From NCBI RefSeq assembly GCF_000003605.2, contig NW_003116453.1, positions 560,527-583,142 of the forward strand: a DNA stretch of 22,616 nucleotides. The letters are read 5' to 3'. Source of the DNA: Saccoglossus kowalevskii. Its lineage: Eukaryota; Hemichordata; Enteropneusta; Harrimaniidae. The translations under genes were made by a program, and so were the position numbers. Positions within the stretch are counted from its first letter, which is position 1. Every line of letters begins with the position of its first letter. Positions 1-20,500 of this stretch are shown piece after piece. The notes beneath the pieces are model-generated. The model had not been told where the DNA came from, searched no databases, and saw only the letters and a program-made list of their open reading frames with translations.

Positions 1-2411
1 AGGCGGCCTTGGAAAATTGTGAAGAAAAGCAATTGAGGTCCATTATTCATTATTCAGAGTTAATTCTGCTCTTTTCATTGGAATTTAGAACACAGAATCG
101 CACACAAAAAATTAGCAAAGCTTCCTGTTCCCAAAAATGTACTAGCTGCAACAATCCCGAACTATTAAACACAATACTGAGAGAAAAGAACGAGAAATAC
201 TTAATCAGTTCACAAATTAGAATGATACGTGTAATGTATGCGATGCCCATGGCCATCCATCACATGGTTGAAGGGCGGAGTATTTAGTTTTTCGCTTATT
301 TTGGAATGGAATGTGCAACCGAATTCATAAGACTGATTTTGATTAGAATAATACGCGTGCATTTATAACACGTGTGATATATACAGATGCAATTAGTATG
401 TTTATAAAAATCAATATGTAGGGCATGATTTAGCGTTAAATCTTTAACAGGAAAATATAGCAGTATTGACGCTGCCGCGATAAGATGAATTTGGGCGCCT
501 TGTCATTAATCATTTTTTTTTACTCTCTTCTTCCCTTGTGTTACTTATTGACGATGTACATATTAAGTAGTTTTAGGACTGACTAATACTAATGCAGTTG
601 TTTCAATACAATGAACAAGCTTCTCCAAGATACATGTATATAGAACAAAATGCACGTATTTTTACATTACTTTTCATGCAATTGCACAGTACAAATTATT
701 TGTGCTATAAATCGGCGTATCTTTGCATTATTCAGAGAAAAATAAGTATTTAAAGGGGGTATTCCGAGAGGCAATTATTATCGCTCATAGAAATTTCAAA
801 ACAACTGACCACGCACCAGAAAGGTTTTGCAGGTTCGTCGGCGCTTTCAGCCTGAGTTCATTTTTGTTTTGCTTGTCATACTCTCGGCTAGAGACTTGAA
901 AATTCGCAGCTCTGAGAATAGTGGAACATACTCAAAAAACGAATTTTAAAATATAGAAAACAGGCACAAACATTATCTCTTTGAATGCTCATCAAGATTG
1001 TTAAGGCTGTACATAAATAGTAAAAACAAACATGGTAAAATAAAAAGGATGGCGGAATCTTCATATGCACTGTATATAACTTTTTAGAAAACTATAGATT
1101 TAAATTTGGGACTTTTTAATTATGAGCATCAGCAAAATTCTTTCTGAATGAATTAATGGTTTGCCGGGACGTTCAAATCTAATTAGCTCTATAAATCCAG
1201 TATTTCGTCATAGGTGTACAACCAACTGATAAAATGCAAGTCTTTGCAGTTACCATGTGTGTATGCATGTGTATCTGCTCAACTGATATCTAAAGAACCA
1301 CACACTTGGTACATACTCGTACTGGAGGTCTTTCTAAGCTTCCTTTGATATTTACAAGGGTAAAGGCTGTGGGAAAGGTCATGACATGTCACCTAATTAG
1401 TTATGCATAAACCTAAGTAACAGGGATCTACACATTTACAGTAAAATTATAAATGGACATACAAATTGTAATTGTTAGACCAATTATGTGAAGACGTGTA
1501 CAGTTTTGCAGCAAGCCATTATTTTGCATAGAAAGACACATACTAGTAATAACACATAAAAGTCAACACAAACATGTATTTAACATTTTAATCATTAATA
1601 ATGTTAACAATATTGAAATATTCATAATTGATGATTTCTAGCCCTATAATGTTTCTAGAAGTGAACTTAATATCACAGATGGCTTCAATCGGTATTTTGA
1701 CAAGCCTATGAATTTATAAAAACTTGTATTCATTTTATAAAATGTTTACATCTAGTATTTGTTTTCAAACTATTCTATTATACAAGTTTTTGTATACAGA
1801 GAATCGTTAAAGAACATTTCTACTCGCCTAAACATTTGACTGAATTGCCATTTCACAGACAATATGAACGATACAACTTTGTGTACTCTATATTAAACAA
1901 GTGTACATTGTACACAAATTCTCAAAAGTTGATACTGCCAAAAGGTATATCTTAGGGAGTGTGGATAAATAAAACATGTACACGGCAAACATAATATCTT
2001 TAAACATACACCTCCCTCTATAAACAAAAATTTGCAAGTGCAAAACTGATGTAACAAACTAAATAACTAAAATAGTAATTGAAATCACCTTGACCACCTC
2101 TCCCCTAATCAAAGACATTACGATTGCTGCGTGTACGTTTTGATTTTCCAGAGCACCTTACAGCAGCGACGCCAGAATGCCCCAATATAGACGTTTGCTT
2201 TGATAAATGATCTATAAATGCAAACAATGGATCAGCATACACAAATACATATAAATGCATTTATACTGCATTCTCTTAAGCTAGTTGCAGAACCCTGATA
2301 GTCATACTTGCGTATATCCGCAAACAAGCTAAAGTCAGTCCACACGCTGGCATGGTACGTTACATACCCAATATAGATTATACTTCATACCATACATTGT
2401 CAGCATGCATT
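1..2411. other. 3' flank of DDX23, no supported gene
   Basis: AT-rich sequence without a convincing open reading frame, tRNA or repeat array; the short frames here show no family motif. The DDX23 3' UTR must lie at its right end. No AATAAA (TTTATT on the plus strand) was found near the stop codon. The nearest variant seen is ATTAAA on the minus strand at 1587-1592, about 820 nt downstream. A perfect 12-bp inverted repeat sits at 1718-1729/1780-1791. Confidence 0.6.
1718..1791. repeat. 12-bp perfect inverted repeat with a 50-nt spacer
   Basis: AAAAACTTGTAT at 1718-1729 is matched exactly in reverse complement by ATACAAGTTTTT at 1780-1791. The spacer is AT-rich. It could be the remnant of a very small foldback element or a chance AT-rich hairpin. 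It lies about 620 bp past the DDX23 stop. Confidence 0.5.
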
Positions 2412-12820
<10,409 letters not shown>

Positions 12821-13755
12821 GCTGAATCAAGTCGTGTTGATGGTCGCTGTCATCCACTAGGCCGAGTTCATTGTACAATTACAACTTTAAAGTGTAGAAT
12901 AAATTATATTTATACTGTAGCTGTATAGTCAGCAAAACTCTGATGGTCTGTGTGTACAAAAGAGCAATAAACTAATTAATGACTTTTTAATACAGCAAAA
13001 AGAAAAACAAAAGTATGAATGTAAAAGCAAGGGTAGTTTCTACTTAGTAGTTTTTATAGTTTTTGCGATTACGAAGAGTTACTAAAACATTGAACCAAAT
13101 GAATTATTGAACACAGTACAGAGATCAATAAAATAGATCAATAAAAACAACACGAGTGCAACTGTGATTATTACTGTGCTGTGACTTTTTGGTGATTTAT
13201 TTTGAATCCTGAAGAACCTAAATGTCTAAACAAAACCCTTGGCAAATTATTTCAATATCATAAGAGTTATAAATTTGTCTCTTGATATTTAAGTTTCTTG
13301 TTTACTATGTTTGTCCAAATGAATACATTATCACATGACATAATGATTAGCAATGTCATTTGAATAAGATGTTATTATAAGTGATGTAATATTAATTTAA
13401 GAAGGTTGCATTTTGGAGATTGTTTCAATCTTGGGATGGTGAAAATAATCGAAATTGATTGGTGAATAATTTGTAGGCCAAGGTTAGACTAATAATTTTT
13501 TCAAAAATAAAAAAAAATACGAAAATGGCTAACATCAGAAATATTGTAGTGTATGCAAAAATGACTTGTGTCCCTTGTGAAGTTTGAGTTACTCGTGAGC
13601 TGCAATTTGCAAATCATGTGAACTGTTGTATGAAACATGATACGCGCATTAGTGCGCAGCATGATGAAATACGCTGTGTACTGCAAAGCGAACTGGGCAA
13701 CAAATCTGCCTGGATACGCAAGTTTGCATTTGTTCTTAATCAGGAAACAAAGGCA
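12821..13755. other. DDX23 upstream region
   Basis: The sequence just above the DDX23 start should contain its promoter and 5' UTR. No TATA box or other decisive element is visible at a convincing distance. 12900-13600 is AT-rich and repeat-free to the eye. Confidence 0.5.
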
Positions 13756-13910
13756 CAGAAGTATTGGGGCAGCAAATTTGCAAACTTCTTATCACTTGTC
13801 ATCTTCGCTAGCCAAGGTCTAAGTTTATTCGGCCAAGCCTCTAAACAGACCTTGGCAGAACGACCATCAAATATGCGTATTCTAACAGCGCCCCTAGTAG
13901 TCAGTTGCGG

Positions 13911-13926
13911 CCAATCATTGTCCAAT
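13911..13926 (+). promoter_or_regulatory. Paired CCAAT boxes upstream of the RecQ-like start
   Basis: CCAAT occurs at 13911-13915 and 13922-13926, spaced 11 bp (one helical turn) and about 50 nt before the ATG. This is consistent with an NF-Y-type proximal promoter, but no transcription evidence is available. Confidence 0.4.
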
Positions 13927-13972
13927 TAGTTTGCGTATTACAAATCCCTCTTTGGCATTCATTTTAAACAAA

Positions 13973-14188
13973 ATGGCGGTGCCAATGAATAGTGATATTT
14001 GTAATGATAAAATTACGAAAGTTTTCGGTGTTGGTGCCCTCAAGCCTCATCAGGTACAGGCAATCGACGCAGTTTTGTGTGGGAGGGATGTCTTCATAAT
14101 GTTTTATAATTTGGTACGTCCAAGCAGATTGGGCGCCTTGTTTCGAGGAGTGCCCAATCAGATCTCACTGCTTAAGATATGCAATTAG
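13973..14188 (+). pseudogene. RecQ-helicase-like N-terminal fragment, truncated
   Basis: The ATG has A at -3 and G at +4. The frame reads MAVPMNSDICNDKITKVFGV, then ALKPHQVQAIDAVLCGRDVF, then about 28 unrelated residues and a stop (71 aa). The FG...LKPHQ.QAI.A.L.GRDVF pattern is the block that precedes motif I in RecQ-type and related helicases, where a TGxGKS loop should follow. Here it is followed by IMFYNLVRPS and no Walker A, so the helicase cannot be functional as it stands. Two CCAAT boxes (13911-13915 and 13922-13926) lie about 50 nt upstream, as if its promoter had been copied as well. It could also be the first exon of a gene with an unrecognised splice, but no helicase core was found downstream before 17278. 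Confidence 0.5.
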
Positions 14189-14200
14189 CCTATGTAATCC

Positions 14201-14249
14201 CGCACGGTATCGTGTAGAGGCCTATAGGTCGAAGACACAGGACCGTGCG
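14201..14249. repeat. Hairpin CGCACGGT/ACCGTGCG
   Basis: CGCACGGT (14201-14208) pairs with ACCGTGCG (14242-14249), and GTGT/ACAC can pair inside. The AGGCCTATAGG loop is itself near-palindromic. It lies just downstream of the stop of the RecQ-like fragment and is more GC-rich than its surroundings. Confidence 0.5.
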
Positions 14250-14676
14250 ATTCGAACGATGATCACTTGTATGCAACCTGACTGTTATTCTGACCAGGGA
14301 AGGTGCAATTATGACAGAATGCCCCATTATTTGACAGGATTGCATTTTTTTTTTAAATGTTGCGAGCAGACTTTTTTGTAAATTACTTGCATTTGCCTAC
14401 AAATTTGGAAATTGTGAGCTACTTAACTTTTACATTATCAAGTTTTGCAATGCAGCAAATTACCTTCGAAATGGAGAATCCCAGACATGTGCCAGGCCAC
14501 AGTCCCTCTATAGAGGCTATGAAAAACCAATTCTATGTCCCCTACTGCAATATAGACTCGCCCCGAGAGAGGCCACAAGTCTGCGCCAGCGGACCCAACT
14601 GTTCAGTCAAAACCCAAGCAGTTATCGGTAACGAACTCGCTGGCGAATTTGCAAATTTACTGCCTCAATACTTCTG

Positions 14677-15748
14677 AGACTCGCTGTAAATAAGCATGCA
14701 TTTGACTTCAAGCCTGTGACTAGCCTTGGGGTAGTTTACTTTGGGGGTGAGAGGGACATCAATGACAAACTAAGTACTCCCCACATTAGAGGGCGTTATA
14801 CATGCTTGCTCGTTTGAAAGACGACTTTCAAAGTTCAAAGAAATGCTATCTTCCGGAAGTGCGGCAGCAATGGTATCGGCACAACTAGATTACTATAGAA
14901 AATACTGTTGTCGTACACACTGTCCGATTTTGCAATCAAACGAGATCTAGCTTTAAATACATGATTTATACTTGCCTATTATTTCAACAAATATACGAAA
15001 TAAACTCTACACGCTTGGAGAAATTCACAGTTACACTACAATATTTACACCACAAGCGCTTATAATTCTGTCGTAGGGTCTGCGATCGAGCTCCCTATCT
15101 TCAGCAAAAAAGAGATCCAATGATGTTATCCAATGGTAATTTAATTAGGACGGTCATGACAATCTTTATAAAAAACAAGTTTTTTAGTCAAGTACTTTAA
15201 TAAACATAGAGTTTTTACCAAATGCTTATTTTTTTGTTATATTTTCTACATATTCACGATCAGCTGTTATTTTGTATAAAGATAGCGAGCCCATGACATC
15301 ACAACAACAGCCCCATTTCTCATGACGTTTACACAAATATACGGAAGTACACAAAGAGATATTTCGGATATCGTGCTGGTGAGTTTTCAGGTTATTTTAA
15401 ATATAGTGCGGACATGCATAGCTTATCGTCGTTATAACTGATCTGGTGAGTGCATAATGGGTTTCAGAATAACCCTGTTTCTTTCGAATGTTGTTTTGTT
15501 TGGCTGGTGATCGAGTTGGTGTTAAACATTGAGAAAGAAAGATAATGGGTCGCCATTTTATAACTGCATTTAGGTCTTACACCACGTATAGAATATATAG
15601 ATTTATAAAGGTCTTTCATGTTACGTCACAAGGCCTTTAGTGAAAGATGTTCCCCACGTAATACCTATGGAGAATCTTGAGTGTGGTCTTCACAATGGCT
15701 GCTATATCTGGGCAACAACATTCAATATTATGTGGGTAAAAGACCGCT
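14677..15748 (+). other. Divergent intergenic region with candidate DDX42 promoter and leader
   Basis: Contains an ETS-type palindrome CTTCCGGAAG (14850-14859), a second CGGAAGT (15342-15348) and a CRE-like TTACGTCA near 15624. Two strong donor-like sites CTG|GTGAGT end at 15378 and 15445. A non-coding first exon ending at one of these and joining the acceptor at 17256-17257 would give DDX42 a spliced leader. This is inference only; the region has no supported coding sequence. Confidence 0.35.
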
Positions 15749-15750
15749 AT

Positions 15751-15922
15751 GCACACTGAAGTGGTGTAAATATTAGAAATAGATGCACTATTCTCAGTGT
15801 ATATAACAGAAATAGATCAAATATTTGCACCGCGGTGATGTAAAAGGCAAATGAATCCACTTTTCACATTGCAGCGGTGTAAATAACAGAAATAGAAAAT
15901 TGCACTACAGCGGTGCAATATT
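15751..15922 (+). repeat. Degenerate tandem repeat, about 30-bp unit (GCGGTGTAAATAACAGAAATAG)
   Basis: Variants of GTGTAAATAACAGAAATAGA recur at about 15764, 15798 and 15876. They are preceded or followed by GCACTNNAGYGGTG-like phrases at about 15751, 15826, 15870 and 15902. Spacing is irregular, so this is an old decayed array or a fragmented element. Confidence 0.55.
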
Positions 15923-17257
15923 CGCACGTACTGACGACATGCTTCAGTGAAGGGAGTATTAGAACGAAGGCTATTGAAAGCAATAGGTATCAGGCCAACA
16001 AAAAGAATCGGCACAAATGTATATGCGAAATAAATATTCAAACCTTGGTCCATTCAATCATCAATCCACATACACATTCTACCATGTCAGCACTATTATA
16101 TACTTGATAGTATTCACCTCACATAACTTGTTTAATGCATCATAGTACTATAGGCTTTGGGGGTTTAAACACCAAATCAAATTGGTTACTTATAAGAAGC
16201 CATTTTATATGTTGTCCAGTCACACTGGGGGTAACAGAAATATCGGTACTCCAGATAGAATATCCGTAGACAGTGCTGGTACAAACTTGAAAAGGAGCAA
16301 TATTTACATAATTTATATGTAGCATACTAAAGACAATACAATAATTGAACAAATATTGCTAATATGCACCTCTTTATATAAATATATTTTAAAAACAATA
16401 CAAATTATCACCACCCCACTAACTAACACACTTGCACAATGACAGAATGCCGCATGAACTTCACAAAGTGTGTCCAATTTTTGCACTGAAATTTTAGTGT
16501 CTAACTATCTCATGCTCAAAAACTGGTACATTTCTCTACCTATCCATCGTATAATCGTATTTACTCAAGTGTCTATCTGGATTCACTCTAGAAATTTTGA
16601 TTGTATTATCTGTTTTTCACAGTAACAGTTTTTACTCCACTGAAACGTGGAATGGCATATTTCCTAGGAACAAAGCGCTTCAAATTAAAACTGCATAGTC
16701 ATTACGAGTCATATTTCAATGATTCATAAATGCAAAGAAATGATAAAAAATGCAATTTTTGCTTTGAGTGCACTTTTATTGGAGATGCACTTGTAATAAA
16801 GCAAATACTCATAAATAACAAGGTGAAATCTGAATATAATTTTTGTGACTGGATGTGAAATGCTCACAGCAATAGAGAGAGAAAAATTATTCTAGGGAAT
16901 CTCGTCACTTCATAGACATTTCAGGACACTAGAGTAATATTAAATAATTCTACTTTATTATAGCACCTCCACAAAATATACAACTAGGATGCTCAACTGT
17001 TTTTTTTATTCTCTTGGCACTGCGCTATAATGGGTGCAATATATTTTGAATTCTACAAATGTGCAGAAGAAATTAGAGGTTAGGATCAGTGTCAGTGTAT
17101 TGCCAGTGTTTTGGTTAATGTTTCTGCATGGTTTAATTTGGGGTTTGAGACATTGTTAAAATAAATTTTTACCAGTGTTGTATTTAAAATCGCGGTGTAC
17201 ATCTAACGTCCCACCCTTATTCTGAACCAACGCATTCTTTTGTTCTCATTCATGCAG
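15923..17257. other. Intergenic/probable DDX42 leader intron, nothing recognised
   Basis: AT-rich sequence with short motif-free frames. It ends in the pyrimidine-rich TTCTTTTGTTCTCATT and CATGCAG, a good 3' splice site, 20 nt before the DDX42 ATG. Confidence 0.5.
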
Positions 17258-17277
17258 AAATACACTGCAGGACTGAG

Positions 17278-17531
17278 ATGTTCCATAAAGGAGGACCAGG
17301 AAAACAACGAGGATTTGGCTTTGGAGGATTCAGCATGGGTAGGAGGAGAGATGAACCTCCATCACCACCACCTTCGTCATCCTCTTCTTCCTCCAGACCC
17401 ACATCTTCATTGTTGTCACGGAATATGCCACAGTATCCAATTAGTGCAGGCGGAGGTGCCCCATTTATACTGAAGAGCACAAGGCCTCTTGCTGACGTTG
17501 TGGAAAGAAAAAGATATCAAACAGAACAAGA
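17278..17531 (+). CDS. DDX42: DDX42 coding exon 1: GFGFGGF N-terminus and Ser/Pro tract
   Basis: Starts ATG-TTC-CAT ([20 protein letters not shown]). The donor is ga|gtaagt, phase 2; reading through meets TAA at once. It contains PPSPPP followed by seven serines. The -3 base is G, a moderate start context. Confidence 0.92.
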
Positions 17532-20500
17532 GTAAGTCAAACTAAAAAAAGGGACTTAATTTGAATGCCTTATAAAACGCATGGTTTTCATATTGCATCA
17601 TGAATTTCTATGCGCTACAAAGATATACTTGAAAAGATGTAGTGCATTCATGTTAACCACAATTGATGTGATATAAGAGCCAATGTTTTGCATCTTTTTC
17701 TAAAACCCATATTTGATATATGCAAGAGCAGCTAAATCCAAGTTAGAAATAAAGTTAGTTAAAACAATGTTTTGGCCACTAGCTTGATGCCTTAAATAAT
17801 TAACACTGATCTACTTTTACTGTGGAGAAGTAAAGGAAATCTCATAGTTAAACATTACACATAACGATAGTTTACATATTCTATAGGAAGGGGAATATTC
17901 ACTGTTAAATATTTTGTTTTAGCATTATTTGATATCCTCTATAATACTTTATTTTTGCTTGGAATTAATTTTCGCTGAAGGAATGATTCAGTAAAAATTA
18001 AATTCCAGCGAATATACTTTTTTTTCTATATTTAACTGCGGAGGAATAAACAGATCTGTTTATATCTCCAAGATTTAACATTCAACTTGTCAAAAGTCAT
18101 TCCATACAAAACACCCAAAAAGTCTTTTCAGAGAAAATTAATTCAAGCTAAAATAATGTATTTTACAGTATTTTTTGATACGTAGAAGATTTCTTTCTTT
18201 GTTTTGTTTTGTGTTGTTTTGTGCTTGTGGTGGGGGTAGCATTTTTATTGGTCAAGTTACTGTACCAATAGAATACATGCATGCTTATCAGTGGAATGGA
18301 ACATACGCTTAAAAACTATATTTTTGTACTTCAGAGAACTGATAAAGTTTACTTCTTTTTATTCTGTACAAAGTTCAACTTTTTCTTTGCAGTTATTTTG
18401 ATGACAGTGATGAAGACTTGTCTGCATCTAGGAAACAAGCTGACGTTAGTGATGAAGAAGATGAAGATCCTTTGGATGCTTTCATGGCAGGATTGGAAGT
18501 AATATACTTGTTGAATATTAAGTGATAAACAAACAAACTTTTGGTGCGAAGTTTAGTTATTAGGTATTCAATGTTGCTGAATTGTGAGCTTGCCCTTTTA
18601 TGGTACTGATTATTTTGTCATTTCCACTGATTTCAAATGATCAAATCGATAGAACCACAATGATAAAGAGAAGTTAAAGTAGCATTCTCACTTTGTATTA
18701 TACAAAGGACACCTCCCACTGATTATCGTGATCACCATGAATAACGATAAAATCATTTGGTTTGGTAACAAATCCTGAAAAAAAACATTGAAGCACTGAA
18801 GCTGGTATGCACTAAAGCAAGCAAGCATGCACACATGCACACACACACTGAAGGGTCACGGTGTGGTGTTAATTACCAAATGAAACATACTTTTCATTGT
18901 TGTAATCATAATACTATGTAGGACAAATGTGACAGTGCGAGTTAGGTGCAAGATTGTGTTTTTTCTATTAGGGTGGCAGCTGGACTATGTGTATTATCTG
19001 GAACTAAATCTGAGTAATGTGATAAATACAGATATATACAAGATTTAGATGATATAAATATCTACAGCTAAAACAGGGGGACAGGGTCTTGTTAAAAATA
19101 TTTGGACACACTATTGCCACTATATATCTTGATATTTAGATAAAATCTAAATATCGCGTCATGTATGTATACAAAATGAAATAACATGATCGAGAATTGA
19201 CAACTCACAACACAAAATTCATATGAGGTCTGTTAAAGTCTTTGTGTAGTTAACATGTAATTGGTCACCATGCCTGTTATTATGAGTAACAATTAAATAA
19301 ATAACATAAACATCATTTTAAAATACCTTGTAAACAAGGTTTCAAATCAAGGTTTTATAATGTTTAAATTGTAGATACTCAACCATAGTCATGCATCTTT
19401 AAAAAAATTCCCTTGATAACCATTGGAATTCCATTTTTCAACAGAATGATTTACAAAAAGAATCCAAAGGGAAAGAAGCCGAGAAAGAGGAAGAGGTAAT
19501 AGTTGAAGAAAAGGTTAAAGGCGTGAAAGGAACGAGGCAAGATATTGAGGAGTTCGATGATCATGAAACATATTTTAAATACATGGAAGACAATCCTAAC
19601 GCTGGTTTACTGATCACGGATGACGATGATGAGATTGAGTATGATGAAGATGGAAATCCGATCATACCAGAAAAAAATAAAATAATTGATCCACTGCCGC
19701 CTATTGATCATGATGAGGTGAATACTGTTGGACTTGTTTGTGTTAACTGTTATTCGTCATTCTTATCTTGAAACTCCAACAAGGGATTCTGGATATATAC
19801 ATGAGATATATGCACACTAAAAATTCACTTCAGTCATTCTCAAGTTATAGATGAAATAATTTTCTCAATTCTTCACAACAGTGGCCATGATGTCACACTT
19901 TACCCACAATTCTTTGCCGGAGAATCAAATGGCGGACTACATGATACCGTACTAATGAAAAGTCGAATATCTAGAGAATGAAATGTAATATAAAAAATCT
20001 GTAAATTGTATTTTACCTACTTTTGTGGAGCTCTTTCATCTGGAAGTATTATGTTGTTTGGTTGGTCTTCCCCTTTTTTGTTGTACGAAAATAACCACTA
20101 AATAGTGACATCATATTTTCATGATTACTATTGATTGATGACATCAGAGTTTTCTGGTCATGAATAAATGATGACATCACAGTATCACAAATAATCAAGA
20201 TGACTTCTCACACTAAAAATGTCTGTCTTCCGTTCCCAGATTAACTATTCAGATTTTAGTAAAGACTTTTATGAAGAGCATGAAGACATTTCCCAGTTGC
20301 GATTCAGTGAAATGCAAGAACTACGCAGAAAGCTGGGGGTTAAAGTAAGTAGAAATGCTATTAAATTGCTATCATATATTATCTGAGTTTTGCTTTGATA
20401 TTTTATGACTTTATTGTGTATCTTGTTTTACAGGTATCTGGTTATGATCCTCCTAAACCAGTGTCTAGTTTTGGACATTTTGGTTTTGATGAACAGTTAA

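Larger units (their letters stand above)
13756..14676 (+). repeat. Inverted-repeat-bounded unit (921 bp) enclosing a RecQ-like fragment
   Basis: CAGAAGTATTGGGGCAGC begins the left arm (13756-13784) and the reverse complement of the right arm (14648-14676) begins CAGAAGTATTGAGGCAGT. The arms match at 27 of 29 positions. No target-site duplication is evident next to them. The interior holds the 10-bp inverted repeat GCCAAGGTCT (13811-13820)/AGACCTTGGC (13847-13856), two CCAAT boxes, the RecQ-like ORF and a hairpin at 14201-14249. It could be a DNA transposon derivative that carries a gene fragment, or a gene copy caught between two unrelated inverted insertions. Confidence 0.55.

Noticed and set aside
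9-287. 92-codon plus-strand open frame at the left edge
   Set aside because: No motif, hydrophobic pattern or family resemblance, and the opposite strand is open too; expected by chance in AT-rich flank.
13618-13929. 103-codon plus-strand frame and its minus-strand counterpart sharing a FANLLPQYF-like stretch with 14640-14677
   Set aside because: The shared peptide is produced by the inverted-repeat arms at 13756-13784 and 14648-14676 read in the same sense, not by a protein family.
14201-14270. tRNA-like stretch (TTCGAA near a hairpin)
   Set aside because: The TTCGAA lies outside the stem, and no acceptor, D or anticodon arms can be drawn; only the simple hairpin is supported.
15913-16107. 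64-codon open frame beside the 30-bp repeat array
   Set aside because: It starts in decayed repeat sequence and has no recognisable domain or splice support.
17240-17480. Overlapping frames on both strands across DDX42 exon 1 (His/Pro-rich and acidic/Gly-rich)
   Set aside because: Shadows of the low-complexity Ser/Pro coding stretch of the real exon.
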